Shown: piece after piece, positions 41,324 through 49,710 of the stretch
Layout of the letters: each line of letters begins with the position of its first letter
Position numbering within the stretch: the stretch's first letter is position 1
Source of the DNA: Streptomyces wedmorensis
GTDB lineage: Bacteria; Actinomycetota; Actinomycetes; Streptomycetales; Streptomycetaceae
NCBI RefSeq assembly: GCF_000716445.1
Contig: NZ_JNWK01000010.1
Coordinates: 124,001 to 188,000, forward strand
Length of the DNA stretch: 64,000 nt
Direction: 5' to 3'
Position numbers and translations under genes: made by a program
Notes under the pieces: model-generated
Database searches by the model: none
The model's input: the letters and a program-made list of their open reading frames with translations, nothing else
What the model was told of the DNA's origin: nothing

Positions 41324-41908
41324 ATGCACCTCGACCCCTTGGCGATCCTCACCGCCTTCGGGCTGATCTTCCTCGCCGAGCTTCCCGACAAGACGATGTT
41401 CGCGTCGCTCGCCATGGGCACGCGCATGCGTCCGCTGTACGTGTGGATCGGCACCTCCACCGCCTTCCTGGCCCACGTCGCCATCGCCGTGGGTGCCGGC
41501 AGCCTGCTCGGGCTGCTCCCCGGCTGGTCCGTGAAGCTCGTCTCGGCCCTGATGTTCGGCTTCGGCGCCTTCATGCTGCTGCGCGGCGGGGGCGACGACG
41601 AGGACGCCGACGCGGGCGGGCGGACGGTCACCGGCTTCTGGCCCGTCTTCTCCACCGCCTTCATGGCCGTCTTCATCAGCGAGTGGGGCGACCTGACCCA
41701 GATCACCACCGCCAACCTCGCCGCCACCAACGGCACCTGGTCGACGGCCATCGGCTCCCTCGCAGCCCTCATGAGCGTCTCCGCCCTCGCCCTCGTGGCC
41801 GGCCGCTTCATCGCCAAGCGCGTACCGCTCAAGACCGTCCAGCGCATCGGCGGCGTCTGCATGGCCGCACTCGCCGTCTGGTCCCTCACCGAGGTCTTCA
41901 CCGGCTGA
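41324..41908 (+). CDS. TMEM165/GDT1 (UPF0016) family Mn2+/Ca2+ exporter
   Basis: 194 residues, six membrane helices in two repeats. Each repeat holds the family motif E-x-G-D-(K/R)-(T/S): here E-L-P-D-K-T (about residues 18-23) and E-W-G-D-L-T-Q (about 117-123), with variant residues in both. A short acidic cytoplasmic loop (G-G-D-D-E-D-A-D-A) separates the repeats. Relatives such as MneA export manganese or exchange cations. Control by the upstream manganese riboswitch fits this. ATG 41324 was chosen because helix 1 begins at once after M-H-L-D-P-L. Confidence 0.9.
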   Translation: MHLDPLAILTAFGLIFLAELPDKTMFASLAMGTRMRPLYVWIGTSTAFLAHVAIAVGAGSLLGLLPGWSVKLVSALMFGFGAFMLLRGGGDDEDADAGGRTVTGFWPVFSTAFMAVFISEWGDLTQITTANLAATNGTWSTAIGSLAALMSVSALALVAGRFIAKRVPLKTVQRIGGVCMAALAVWSLTEVFTG

Positions 41909-42033
41909 CACCGGCCTCCCCGCCCGTCCGCGCCGCGCATCCCCGCTCCCGTGGGGTGTGCGGCGTTCGACGTCCGACGTCCGTCGCACACCCCACGCGT
42001 TCGGCGCCCGACGGACGTCGCGCGACCTCTTGA

Positions 42034-42056
42034 TGAAGCAGTGAATCACTGCTTCA
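42034..42056. promoter_or_regulatory. TetR operator, perfect 23-bp palindrome
   Basis: TGAAGCAGTGA (42034-42044) and TCACTGCTTCA (42046-42056) flank a single A; the site ends eight bases before the tetR ATG at 42065. It almost certainly binds this TetR protein and controls the TetR/acyl-CoA dehydrogenase operon. Confidence 0.8.
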
Positions 42057-42064
42057 CTCCTTCC

Positions 42065-42682
42065 ATGCCCTACCGACGCACCCCCGCCGTCCAAGCCCGA
42101 CTGGACGCCCAGCGCGCCTCCGTCGTCGAGGCCGCGCTCGGATTGCTGGCCGAGCAGGGGTACGCGGGGTGCACGATGGCGGCGGTCGCGACTCGGGCCG
42201 GGATCGCGACGGGGAGCGTGTACCGGCACTTCCCGAGCAAGGCCGAGCTCGCCGTCGAGCTGTTCCGCACCGTCGTGGGCCGGGAGGTCGCGGCCGTCTC
42301 GGAGGCGGCCGGGCACCCCGGGCACGGGTCGGCGGCCGAGCGGGTGGTCGCCGTCATCGAGACCTTCGCGCAGCGGGCCCTGAAGTCGCCGCGCCTCGCG
42401 TACGCGCTGCTCGCCGAGCCGGTCGATCCGGCGGTCGACGCCGAACGGCTCGTCTTCCGGCGTGCCTTCCGCGATGTGTTCGCCGCCCGTGTCGCGGAAG
42501 GCGTACGCACGGGCGAGCTGCCGCCGCAGGACCCGGCCCTCACGGCCTCCGCCCTGGTGGGGGCGGGCGCCGAGGCGCTCGTCGGCCCCTTGGCGGAAGG
42601 GGCCGTCGGGCCCGACACCGTACCCGCACTCGTCACTTTCACCCTGCGAGCTCTGGGAGTTCCCGATGCCGACCACGCATGA
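42065..42682 (+). CDS. TetR family transcriptional regulator
   Basis: 205 residues. The helix-turn-helix is C-T-M-A-A-V-A-T-R-A-G-I-A-T-G-S-V-Y-R-H-F-P-S-K-A-E-L (about residues 38-64). The ligand domain contains F-A-Q-R-A-L-K-S-P-R-L-A-Y-A-L-L-A-E-P-V-D. ATG 42065 lies directly behind a perfect palindrome with no ribosome site, so translation may be leaderless or weak. Its last 17 bases overlap the start of the acyl-CoA dehydrogenase gene, so the two are cotranscribed and the regulator likely responds to an acyl-CoA or related metabolite. Confidence 0.9.
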   Translation: MPYRRTPAVQARLDAQRASVVEAALGLLAEQGYAGCTMAAVATRAGIATGSVYRHFPSKAELAVELFRTVVGREVAAVSEAAGHPGHGSAAERVVAVIETFAQRALKSPRLAYALLAEPVDPAVDAERLVFRRAFRDVFAARVAEGVRTGELPPQDPALTASALVGAGAEALVGPLAEGAVGPDTVPALVTFTLRALGVPDADHA

Positions 42683-44321
42683 GGTCACCAACCAGGTACC
42701 GCCGCTGACCGGTTACGACGTGTCCGCCGATCCCGCGCTCCTGGAGGCGCTTCGCCGTGAGGGCGCCGGCTGGGCCGAGGCCGAGGTCCGCGACCTCGGG
42801 CGCCGGGCGGGCGGCGAGGAGGCACAGGAGTGGGGGCGGCTCGCCGAGCGCCACTCCCCCGTCCTGCACACCCACGACCGGTACGGGCACCGGATCGACG
42901 AGGTCGAGTTCCATCCCCACTGGCACGACCTGATGGACGTGGCCGTCCGCAACGGCCTGCACGGCGCGCCTTGGGGCGACGACCGGCCCGGGGCGCACGT
43001 GGCGCGCGCGGCGAAGGTGTTCGTGTGGGGGCAGGCCGACGCGGGCCACCTGTGCCCCGTCTCCATGACGTACGCGGCCGTGCCCGCCCTGCGCGCCCAG
43101 CCGGACCTCGCCGAGGTGTACGAGCCGCTGCTGACCTCCTCCGCGTACGACTTCGGGCTGCGGGTGCCGACGGAGAAGCGCGGGATCATCGCCGGGATGT
43201 CGATGACCGAGAAGCAGGGCGGCTCGGACGTCCGGGCGAACACCACCCGGGCGGTGCCGACGGGCGAGCCCGGTCTGTACGCGCTGACCGGGCACAAGTG
43301 GTTCACCTCGGCACCGATGTCGGACGTCTTCCTCACCCTCGCCCAGGCGCCCGGCGGCCTGTCCTGCTTCCTGGTGCCGCGGGTGCTGCCCGACGGCACC
43401 CGCAACGCGATCCGGCTCCAGCGCCTCAAGGACAAGCTGGGCAACCGGTCGAACGCCTCCTCCGAGATCGAGTACGAGGGCGCCCTCGGCCGGCTCGTCG
43501 GCGAGGAGGGGCGCGGGGTGGCCACCATCATCCGGATGGTCAACATGACGCGGCTCGACTGCGCGATCAGCTCCGCGTCGGGCATGCGCCTCGGGCTCGT
43601 CCAGGCCGTGCACCACGCCACGCACCGCGAGGCGTTCGGGGCGCGCCTCGTCGACCAGCCGCTGATGCGCAACGTCCTGGCCGACCTGGCGGTCGAGGCC
43701 GAGGCGGCGACGGTCGCGGCCCTGAGGCTCGCCGGGGCCGTCGACCGGGCGGCGCGCGGCGACGCGGAGGAGGAGCAGCTGCGCCGGCTCGGCCTCGCGG
43801 TCACCAAGTACTGGGTCTGCAAGCGGGCACCCGCGCACGCGGCCGAGGCCCTGGAATGCCTCGGCGGCAACGGGTACGTCGAGGACTCGGGGCTGCCGAG
43901 GCTCTACCGCGAGTCGCCGCTCCCCTCGATCTGGGAGGGCTCGGGCAACGTCGCCGCCCTCGACGTCCTGCGGGCCATGGCCCGTCAGCCGCAGGCCGTC
44001 GAGGCCTACTTCGCGGAGGTCGACCGCGGGGCGGGGGCGGACCGGCGCCTGGACGCGGCCGTCGCCGGCCTCCGCAAGGACCTCGCGGGCCTCGGCGACG
44101 AGGACTCGGTGGCGTACGGGGCACGCCGGCTCGTCGAGCGCCTCGCCCTCGTCCTCCAGGGCTCCCTGCTGGTGCGCCACGGCCATCCGGCCGTCGCCGA
44201 CGCCTTCTGCGCCTCACGCCTCGACGGCGACCGAGGTCTCGCCTTCGGCACCCTGCCGCCCGGTGTCGACACGGCCGCGATCATCGCGCGGAGCGGCCCG
44301 GACGCCGTGCACGCGGGCTGA
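42666..44321 (+). CDS. AidB-like acyl-CoA dehydrogenase family protein
   Basis: 551 residues, the long AidB-type class (ordinary ACADs are about 380). The AidB-like N-terminus H-P-H-W-H-D-L-M and A-D-A-G-H-L-C-P-V-S-M-T-Y-A-A (about residues 123-137) lead to the FAD/acyl region G-M-S-M-T-E-K-Q-G-G-S-D-V-R and K-W-F-T-S-A-P. The L-D-C-A-I-S-S-A-S-G-M-R helices and the late Y-V-E-D-S-G-L-P-R-L-Y-R-E-S-P-L-P-S-I-W-E-G-S-G-N follow. E. coli AidB protects DNA from alkylation and has weak isovaleryl-CoA dehydrogenase activity; actinobacterial relatives may be catabolic. Position under a TetR protein favours a metabolic role. Confidence 0.88.
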   Translation: MPTTHEVTNQVPPLTGYDVSADPALLEALRREGAGWAEAEVRDLGRRAGGEEAQEWGRLAERHSPVLHTHDRYGHRIDEVEFHPHWHDLMDVAVRNGLHGAPWGDDRPGAHVARAAKVFVWGQADAGHLCPVSMTYAAVPALRAQPDLAEVYEPLLTSSAYDFGLRVPTEKRGIIAGMSMTEKQGGSDVRANTTRAVPTGEPGLYALTGHKWFTSAPMSDVFLTLAQAPGGLSCFLVPRVLPDGTRNAIRLQRLKDKLGNRSNASSEIEYEGALGRLVGEEGRGVATIIRMVNMTRLDCAISSASGMRLGLVQAVHHATHREAFGARLVDQPLMRNVLADLAVEAEAATVAALRLAGAVDRAARGDAEEEQLRRLGLAVTKYWVCKRAPAHAAEALECLGGNGYVEDSGLPRLYRESPLPSIWEGSGNVAALDVLRAMARQPQAVEAYFAEVDRGAGADRRLDAAVAGLRKDLAGLGDEDSVAYGARRLVERLALVLQGSLLVRHGHPAVADAFCASRLDGDRGLAFGTLPPGVDTAAIIARSGPDAVHAG

Positions 44322-44346
44322 GTTCCGCCCCAGGGCGGACGACGAA

Positions 44347-44391
44347 GCGGTTCCGCCGCCCGCCGGAAGGTGCGGCGGGCGGCGGAACCGC
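44347..44391. terminator. Bidirectional terminator, 18-bp perfect stem
   Basis: GCGGTTCCGCCGCCCGCC (44347-44364) pairs perfectly with 44374-44391 around a 9-base loop, between the convergent acyl-CoA dehydrogenase and helicase genes. It is the strongest hairpin in the window. Confidence 0.85.
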
Positions 44392-44414
44392 GTTCGGATC
44401 GGGGACCGGCGGTG

Positions 44415-46562
44415 TCAGGAGCCGGTGAGGACGACGAGCTGCCGGGTCGCGCGGGTCATGGCGACGTAGCGGTCGACGGCGCCTGCGACGCCGTCTCCGA
44501 AGGCGTCCGGGTCGACGAGGACGACGAGGTCGAACTCGAGGCCCTTCGAGAGCGCCGGGGTCAGGGAGCGGACGCGGGGGGTCTCGCGGAAGGCGGGATG
44601 GCCGATGACGCAGGCGATGCCTTCGGCGTGCTCGGCCAGCCAGCCGTCGAGGATCGCGTCCAGCTCGGAGACGGATCCGCGGACGACGGGAAGTCCGCTG
44701 CCGCGGACGGACGTCGGCACGTTGGCGTCGGGGATCGCGGCCCGGATGACCGGCTCCGCCTCGGCCATGACCTCCTCCGGCGTGCGGTAGTTGATGCTGA
44801 GCGAGGCCACGTCGATCCGGTCGAACCCGTTGCGCTCCAGCCGTTCCCGCCACGACTCCGTGAACCCGTGCCGGGTCTGGGCGCGGTCCCCGACGACGGT
44901 GAAGCTGCGGGACGGGCAGCGCAGGAGCAGCATCTGCCACTCGGCGTCGGTCAGTTCCTGGGCCTCGTCGACGACGATGTGCGCGAACGGGCCGGCGAGG
45001 GGTTCCGGGTCGGCGACGGGCAGCGCGGCGTCGTCGATCAGGCTGTCCTTCAGGTCCTGTCCGCGCAGCATCGTCACGGCGCCCTCGCCGTCGTCGTCGG
45101 CCGCGAGCACGTTGTCGATGACGTCGGCCATGCGGGCCCGCTCGGCGTCGACGGAGGCCTGGTGGCGGCGCTTGCGCGCGGACGCCTCCGGGTCGCCGAG
45201 CCGCTGCCGGGCCGCGTCCAGGAGCGGCAGGTCGGACACCGTCCAGGCCTGCGGGTCGGTGCGCCGGAGCCTGCGCACCTCGTCGGGGCCGAGCCAGGGG
45301 GCGCACAGGCGCAGATAGGCGGGGACGCTCCACAGGTCGCCGACGAGGTCGGCCGCTTCGAGCAGCGGCCAGGCCCGGTCGAGGGTCCCGGTCAGCTCCC
45401 GGTCCAGGAGCAGCGACTTCCGGAACAGCTCGGGCGCCACGTCCGCGTCGTTCTTGTCCGTGAGGATCGCGAGCAGCTCCTCCAGGATCTGGTCGCGCGC
45501 CTCGTTGTGCGGGGTGCCGGGCTCGACCGCCCGGAACGCCTCGGCCCAGTCGTCGGCGCTCAGCCACACGTCGGACCAGGCCGTGGTGACCGTCATGCCC
45601 TCGGTGGGGGGCTCCTCGTAGAACCGAACGGCCGTCTCGATCGCCGCGACCATGTCGACGGTGGACTTCAGGCGGGCCACCTCCGGGTCGGTCTCGACCG
45701 AGGCCCGCGCGCCCTCGGCGACGAGGTCGCGCACGGTGCAGGTCTGTACGCCCTCTTCGCCGAGACTGGGAAGGACGTCGGCGACGTAGTTCAGGTACGG
45801 CTGGTGGGGGCCGACGAACAGCACGCCGCCGCGCCGGTGACCGAGGCGGGGATCGGAGTACAGGAGGTACGCGGTGCGGTGCAGGGCGACGACGGTCTTG
45901 CCGGTGCCCGGGCCGCCGTCGACGACGAGCGCGCCGCGGGATCCGGCCCGGACGATGGCGTCCTGGTCGGACTGGATGGTGGAGAGCACGTCGCGCATGC
46001 GGGCCGACCTGTTGCCGCCGAGGCTCGCGATGAAGGCGGACTGGTCGTCGAGCGCGGCGTGGCGCTCGAGGCCGTCGACGGTGAACACCTCGTCCCAGTA
46101 GTCGCTGATCCGGCCACGGGTCCAGCGGTACCTGCGGCGGCTCTCCAGGCCCATGGGCCGGGCGTGGGTGGCGGCGAAGAACGGTTCGGCCGCGGGGGAA
46201 CGCCAGTCGACGAGGAGCCGGCGCCCCTCGCTGTCGGTGAGGCCGAGGCGGCCGATGTACAAGGGTTCGGCGCCGTCCGCGCCGACGACGCGACCGAGGC
46301 ACAGGTCGAGGCCGAACCGGCGCAGCGCGCGCAGGCGGCCGGTCAGCCGGTGGATCTCCAGGTCCCGCTCCATCGCCGCCTGGCCGGCGCCGCCGGGCGC
46401 CCGGCGCTCGGCGTCGAGGCGGTCGGACAGTTCGCCGATGGCCTGCTCCAGGCTCTCGGCGATGGCCGCGAAGTGCTTCTCGTCGCCGGCGATCAGCGCC
46501 GGGTCCGCCTTCGCGGCAAGGCTGTCGGACAGGTCGAAGGCGCTGGTGGTCTGAAGGTGCAT
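44415..46562 (-). CDS. helR: HelD-type RNA polymerase-associated helicase (HelR-like)
   Basis: 715 residues of the UvrD/Rep-like HelD group. The N-terminal region has coiled-coil character (residues 25-75, L-E-Q-A-I-G-E-L-S-D-R-L), then G-R-L-G-L and L-L-V-D-W-R-S-P-A-A-E-P-F. Walker A is V-D-G-G-P-G-T-G-K-T-V-V-A-L-H-R (about 221-236), Walker B I-V-V-D-E-A-Q-E-L-T-D, with S-I-N-Y-R-T-P and a C-terminal V-A-M-T-R-A-T-R-Q. HelD proteins strip and recycle RNA polymerase; class II actinobacterial HelR removes rifamycins from it. A perfect rifamycin-associated element upstream supports HelR identity. ATG 46562 follows GGGAG. Confidence 0.85.
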   Translation of the reverse strand: MHLQTTSAFDLSDSLAAKADPALIAGDEKHFAAIAESLEQAIGELSDRLDAERRAPGGAGQAAMERDLEIHRLTGRLRALRRFGLDLCLGRVVGADGAEPLYIGRLGLTDSEGRRLLVDWRSPAAEPFFAATHARPMGLESRRRYRWTRGRISDYWDEVFTVDGLERHAALDDQSAFIASLGGNRSARMRDVLSTIQSDQDAIVRAGSRGALVVDGGPGTGKTVVALHRTAYLLYSDPRLGHRRGGVLFVGPHQPYLNYVADVLPSLGEEGVQTCTVRDLVAEGARASVETDPEVARLKSTVDMVAAIETAVRFYEEPPTEGMTVTTAWSDVWLSADDWAEAFRAVEPGTPHNEARDQILEELLAILTDKNDADVAPELFRKSLLLDRELTGTLDRAWPLLEAADLVGDLWSVPAYLRLCAPWLGPDEVRRLRRTDPQAWTVSDLPLLDAARQRLGDPEASARKRRHQASVDAERARMADVIDNVLAADDDGEGAVTMLRGQDLKDSLIDDAALPVADPEPLAGPFAHIVVDEAQELTDAEWQMLLLRCPSRSFTVVGDRAQTRHGFTESWRERLERNGFDRIDVASLSINYRTPEEVMAEAEPVIRAAIPDANVPTSVRGSGLPVVRGSVSELDAILDGWLAEHAEGIACVIGHPAFRETPRVRSLTPALSKGLEFDLVVLVDPDAFGDGVAGAVDRYVAMTRATRQLVVLTGS

Positions 46563-46614
46563 GTCTCCCGTTTCCGCAGGTCCTGGCTTCGAGGGGAGAT
46601 TGTGCGGCACCCCG

Positions 46615-46634
46615 GGGGCCTTGCCGCAAGCCCC
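46615..46634 (-). promoter_or_regulatory. Rifamycin-associated element (RAE)
   Basis: GGGGCCTTGCCGCAAGCCCC reads on the minus strand as the RAE, GGGGCTTGCGGCAAGGCCCC, known upstream of rifamycin-inactivating genes and helR in actinobacteria. It lies 53 bases before the helicase ATG. A TATAGC -10-like hexamer (minus strand, 46642-46647) lies next to it. It predicts induction of this helicase by rifamycin-type antibiotics. Confidence 0.85.
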
Positions 46635-46649
46635 CCTGTGCGCTATACG
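46621..46649 (+). promoter_or_regulatory. Candidate promoter of the M20 amidohydrolase gene, overlapping the RAE
   Basis: TTGCCG (46621-46626), exactly 17 bases, then TATACG (46644-46649). The -35 box lies inside the rifamycin-associated element, so the divergent gene could share its control. The leader to the chosen start would be about 200 bases. Confidence 0.45.
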
Positions 46650-46853
46650 TTGAGAGTGGCGGAGGATGTGTCGTCTCCTCGCGCCGGTGCGGGCCTTGAC
46701 GACGACCGGTCCTCACCTCTCTCCCCGAGGCCACGCGTGCGTGTCATGTCCGTTGACTCCGCGTTCTCGCGGCGAGCCCGACTCCGGGGTGGCAGGCTGG
46801 TGGAACACGCGTCCCATGGCCACGGCTTCGGCCGTTTCGAGAGGGAGTCCCCG

Positions 46854-48149
46854 TTGGGCAGCGAGGCGATCCACGACGAACTGGACCGGCGGGCGGCCGA
46901 GGTCGCGGACCGGGTGGTGGCCTGGCGGCGCCATCTGCACCGGCATCCGGAGCTGTCCAACCGGGAGGTGAACACGGCCCGGTTGGTGGCGGAGCACCTG
47001 CGAGCGCTGGGCCTCGACGAGGTCAGGACCGGCATCGCGGGCCACGGGGTCGTGGGGGTGCTGCGCGGTGCGGCGGCGGGCGAGCGGGTCGTGGCCCTCC
47101 GGGCGGACATGGACGCGCTGCCGGTGAGGGACCTGTGCGGCACGGACTTCGCGTCCGAGGTGGTGGACGCCGACTACCCGGGCGGCCCGTTCCCGGTGTC
47201 GCACGCCTGCGGGCACGACTGCCACACCGCGATGCTGCTGGGAGCGGCGATGGTTCTGGCGGGTGCGCGCGACCGGCTGCCGGGGACCGTCCTGTTCGTC
47301 TTCCAACCCGCCGAGGAGGGTCCTCCGGTGACCGAGGAGGGCGGTGCGCGGGCGATGGTCGAGGCGGGCGCCTTCGCCGCTCCGGTGCCGACGATGGCGT
47401 TCGGTCTGCACGTGACGCCGCACCCGAAGGGGTACGTGGGGTACCGGATCGGCAACCAGTACGGCGCTTCCGCGCTGGTCAGGATCGTCGTCACCGGCAA
47501 GCAGACGCACGGTTCGACGCCGTGGCAGGGGATCGACCCGATGCCTGCGGTGGGGGCGATCCTGACGGGCATCGGTCAGGTGTACCGGCAGGTCTCGGCG
47601 TTCGACGCGGTCACCGTGTCCATCGGGCACGTGGAGGACGTCGGCCGCTTCAACATCATCGGCGAGACGGTGACCCTGTGGGGCACGGTCCGCTGCGCCG
47701 TGGAGTCGGACATGGCCGAGGTCCGCCGCCGCCTCACGACCCTGGCCGAGCACTCGGCGGCCGCCTACGGGGCGACGGCCTCCGTCGAGTACCTCCAGCC
47801 CGTTCCCCCGGTGCACAACAGCGGTCCGTGGGTGGCCGCGGCCCTGCCCACCTTCCGCCGGGTGGTGGGCGAGGAGCGCGTGGTGGAGACCGGCGGGACC
47901 CTCGGGTACGACGACGTCTCCGAGTTCGTGAGCCGGTTCGGCGGCCTCTACGTGATGCTCGGCGTCCAGGACGCGGCCCTGGACGCTTCGGGGCGGCCCG
48001 TGCCGCTGCCGGGCGGGCGCGGGCTCGTCACCAACCACAACCCGCACTTCTACGCGGACGACGACACCCTCGTCACCGGCGTCCGGCTCCACGCGCATGT
48101 GGCCTACGACCATCTGACGGGGAATCTGGTGGCTTCCGCGCCGTCCTAG
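46854..48149 (+). CDS. M20 family metallo-amidohydrolase (hippurate hydrolase-like)
   Basis: 431 residues. The M20D features are R-R-H-L-H-R-H-P-E-L-S-N-R-E (about residues 23-36), V-A-L-R-A-D-M-D-A-L-P-V (metal Asp), S-H-A-C-G-H-D-C-H-T-A-M (about 121-132, metal Cys/His), F-Q-P-A-E-E-G-P (catalytic Glu) and a late N-H-N-P-H-F. The dimerisation lid domain has K-Q-T-H-G-S-T-P-W-Q-G-I-D-P. It removes acyl groups from N-acyl amino acids in the cytoplasm. TTG at 46854 was chosen for AGAGGGAG six bases upstream; ATG at 46746 lacks a ribosome site. It is divergent from helR. Confidence 0.87.
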   Translation: MGSEAIHDELDRRAAEVADRVVAWRRHLHRHPELSNREVNTARLVAEHLRALGLDEVRTGIAGHGVVGVLRGAAAGERVVALRADMDALPVRDLCGTDFASEVVDADYPGGPFPVSHACGHDCHTAMLLGAAMVLAGARDRLPGTVLFVFQPAEEGPPVTEEGGARAMVEAGAFAAPVPTMAFGLHVTPHPKGYVGYRIGNQYGASALVRIVVTGKQTHGSTPWQGIDPMPAVGAILTGIGQVYRQVSAFDAVTVSIGHVEDVGRFNIIGETVTLWGTVRCAVESDMAEVRRRLTTLAEHSAAAYGATASVEYLQPVPPVHNSGPWVAAALPTFRRVVGEERVVETGGTLGYDDVSEFVSRFGGLYVMLGVQDAALDASGRPVPLPGGRGLVTNHNPHFYADDDTLVTGVRLHAHVAYDHLTGNLVASAPS

Positions 48150-48154
48150 GAGGT

Positions 48155-48186
48155 GAGGGCCGCACCCCGCCGGGGGCGCGGCCCTC
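48155..48186. terminator. Hairpin between convergent amidohydrolase and VOC genes
   Basis: GAGGGCCGC (48155-48163) and GCGGCCCTC (48178-48186) form a perfect 9-bp stem with a 14-base loop, beginning six bases past the amidohydrolase stop. Confidence 0.7.
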
Positions 48187-48198
48187 GACACGAGGTGC

Positions 48199-48588
48199 CT
48201 AGGCGGTCCAGCCGCCGTACGGCACGGTGATGAGCTCCATGGCGTGGCCCGCCGGGTCCATGAAGTAGACGCCGCGGCCGCCGTCGTTGTGGTTGATCGC
48301 GCCGGGCTGCTTCCGGTGGGGGTCGGCGTAGTGCTCGATGCCGCGCTGCCTGATCTTCGCGTACGCCGCGTCGAACTCCTCTTCGGAGACCAGGAACGCG
48401 TAGTGCTGCGGGGTGATCCGGTCCGCGGGGATGGTGGCGAAGTCCAGCGTGACGCCGTTGTTCAGGGCCACCGCGATGAACGGGCCCCACTCCGAGGTGA
48501 TCTCGAGGCCCAGCAGGTCCACGAAGAACTCCGCGGACTCCCGGTTGTCCCGGGCGTGGACGATGGTGTGGTTCAGATCGACTGACAA
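48199..48588 (-). CDS. VOC (glyoxalase/dioxygenase) superfamily protein
   Basis: 129 residues in two beta-alpha-beta-beta-beta modules. L-N-H-T-I-V-H-A-R-D-N-R-E-S-A-E-F-F gives the first metal His; G-R-G-V-Y-F-M-D-P-A-G-H-A-M-E-L-I-T gives the second His and the Glu. H-Y-A-F-L-V-S lies between. This is a small metal enzyme or resistance-type VOC protein of unknown substrate. TTG start at 48588 has GGAGG six bases upstream, better than upstream starts that extend a non-homologous tail. Confidence 0.87.
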   Translation of the reverse strand: MSVDLNHTIVHARDNRESAEFFVDLLGLEITSEWGPFIAVALNNGVTLDFATIPADRITPQHYAFLVSEEEFDAAYAKIRQRGIEHYADPHRKQPGAINHNDGGRGVYFMDPAGHAMELITVPYGGWTA

Positions 48589-48698
48589 GGAATGCCTCCG
48601 AGGGCATCTCCCGACACCTCCATGCCTCACCCAGTCGGTGACCGACACGCGATGTCGCCGTCAACCCTAGTCGCCGCGGGCACCCCCGCACCACCGGT

Positions 48699-49592
48699 TC
48701 AGGCCGGGGCGGCCGTGCCGACCGCCGCCACGAAGGCCCTGAGCAGGTCGGAGTCAGCGGTGGCGGTCGGCCAGGCCAGGCCGTACGCGAGGGGCGGGGC
48801 GTCACGCAGCGGGACGTAGGCGATGCCGGGGCGCGGGTGGTAGGCGGCGCCGCGTGCGGCGCCGGGGGTGACTCCCCGGCCCGCCGACACGTGGGAGAGG
48901 ACCTCCTGCCAGGTGGCGGCCGCCGGGCCCCGGCCGACGGGTGCGCCGGACGGGGTGCTGCGGGGGTAGTGGTGGTCGGTCCAGTAGTCCGGGGCGGTGC
49001 CCTCGGGGGCGATCAGGTCCAGGCCGGCGAGGTCCTCAAGGGTCAGGGAGGCGCGGCGGGCCAGCGGGTGGGCGGCGGGCAGGAGCAGCACGCGCTCGTC
49101 GGTGGTGACGACGGGGCCGGTGGTGAGGTCCGGCTCGCGGACGGGGAAGGCCACGCACTGGACGTCCAGCGTGCCGTCCTTGAGGGGGCGGACGCCCTCG
49201 TCCAGCTGGACCTCCCGCACGGTGATCTCGCAGGCGGGGTGGAGCGCGAGGAGGGTGTCGGCGGCGGCCGTGAGCAGCTCGCCGCCCCACGGGGTCCCGA
49301 AGCCGGCACGCAGCCTGCCGTGGAGTCCGCGGGCGGTGGCGGTGGCGCGTTCCAGCGCGGTGCGGAGCTGCCGGTAGGCGGGGAGGAGGTCCTCGTACAG
49401 GGTCCGGCCGACGGGGGTGAGGTCGACGCTGCGGCTGGTGCGGGTGAAGAGAGGGGTGCCGACGCGTCGTTCCAGCTTCTTGACGGTCTGGCTGACGCGG
49501 CCGGTGGAGAGGCCGAGGCGTTCGGCGGTTCGCCCGAAGTGGAGCTCTTCGGCGAGCGTCAGGAACGCCTCCAGTTCGTACCGTTCGAGCAT
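48699..49592 (-). CDS. LysR family transcriptional regulator
   Basis: 297 residues. The winged helix M-L-E-R-Y-E-L-E-A-F-L-T-L-A-E-E-L-H-F-G-R-T-A-E-R-L-G-L-S-T-G-R-V-S-Q-T-V-K-K-L-E (residues 1-41) is a textbook LysR N-terminus. The effector domain follows, with G-F-G-T-P-W-G-G and L-L-P-A-A-H-P-L-A-R. Divergent orientation to an MFS-cupin pair, typical of LysR control, suggests it activates or represses the exporter. The 118-base gap contains a TGATCG/CGATGATCG patch but no clear T-N11-A box. Confidence 0.92.
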   Translation of the reverse strand: MLERYELEAFLTLAEELHFGRTAERLGLSTGRVSQTVKKLERRVGTPLFTRTSRSVDLTPVGRTLYEDLLPAYRQLRTALERATATARGLHGRLRAGFGTPWGGELLTAAADTLLALHPACEITVREVQLDEGVRPLKDGTLDVQCVAFPVREPDLTTGPVVTTDERVLLLPAAHPLARRASLTLEDLAGLDLIAPEGTAPDYWTDHHYPRSTPSGAPVGRGPAAATWQEVLSHVSAGRGVTPGAARGAAYHPRPGIAYVPLRDAPPLAYGLAWPTATADSDLLRAFVAAVGTAAPA

Positions 49593-49710
49593 CGTCCCTC
49601 CACTGATCGTTGAGTGTGGCTAAACGCCGGTTCGATGATCGCACCTTGTTCGGCGGGGGGTGGCGGCGGGAGCCTGGAGCGGTCCGCCTCCCCCGTACGG
49701 AAGAGAGTCC

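Noticed and set aside
44370..48149. A single open frame of more than 1,200 codons on the plus strand
   Set aside because: Only its last third (from 46854) is a real gene, the M20 amidohydrolase. The rest is antisense to the HelD-type helicase, with Gly/Val/Arg-rich meaningless protein, typical of GC-rich shadow frames.
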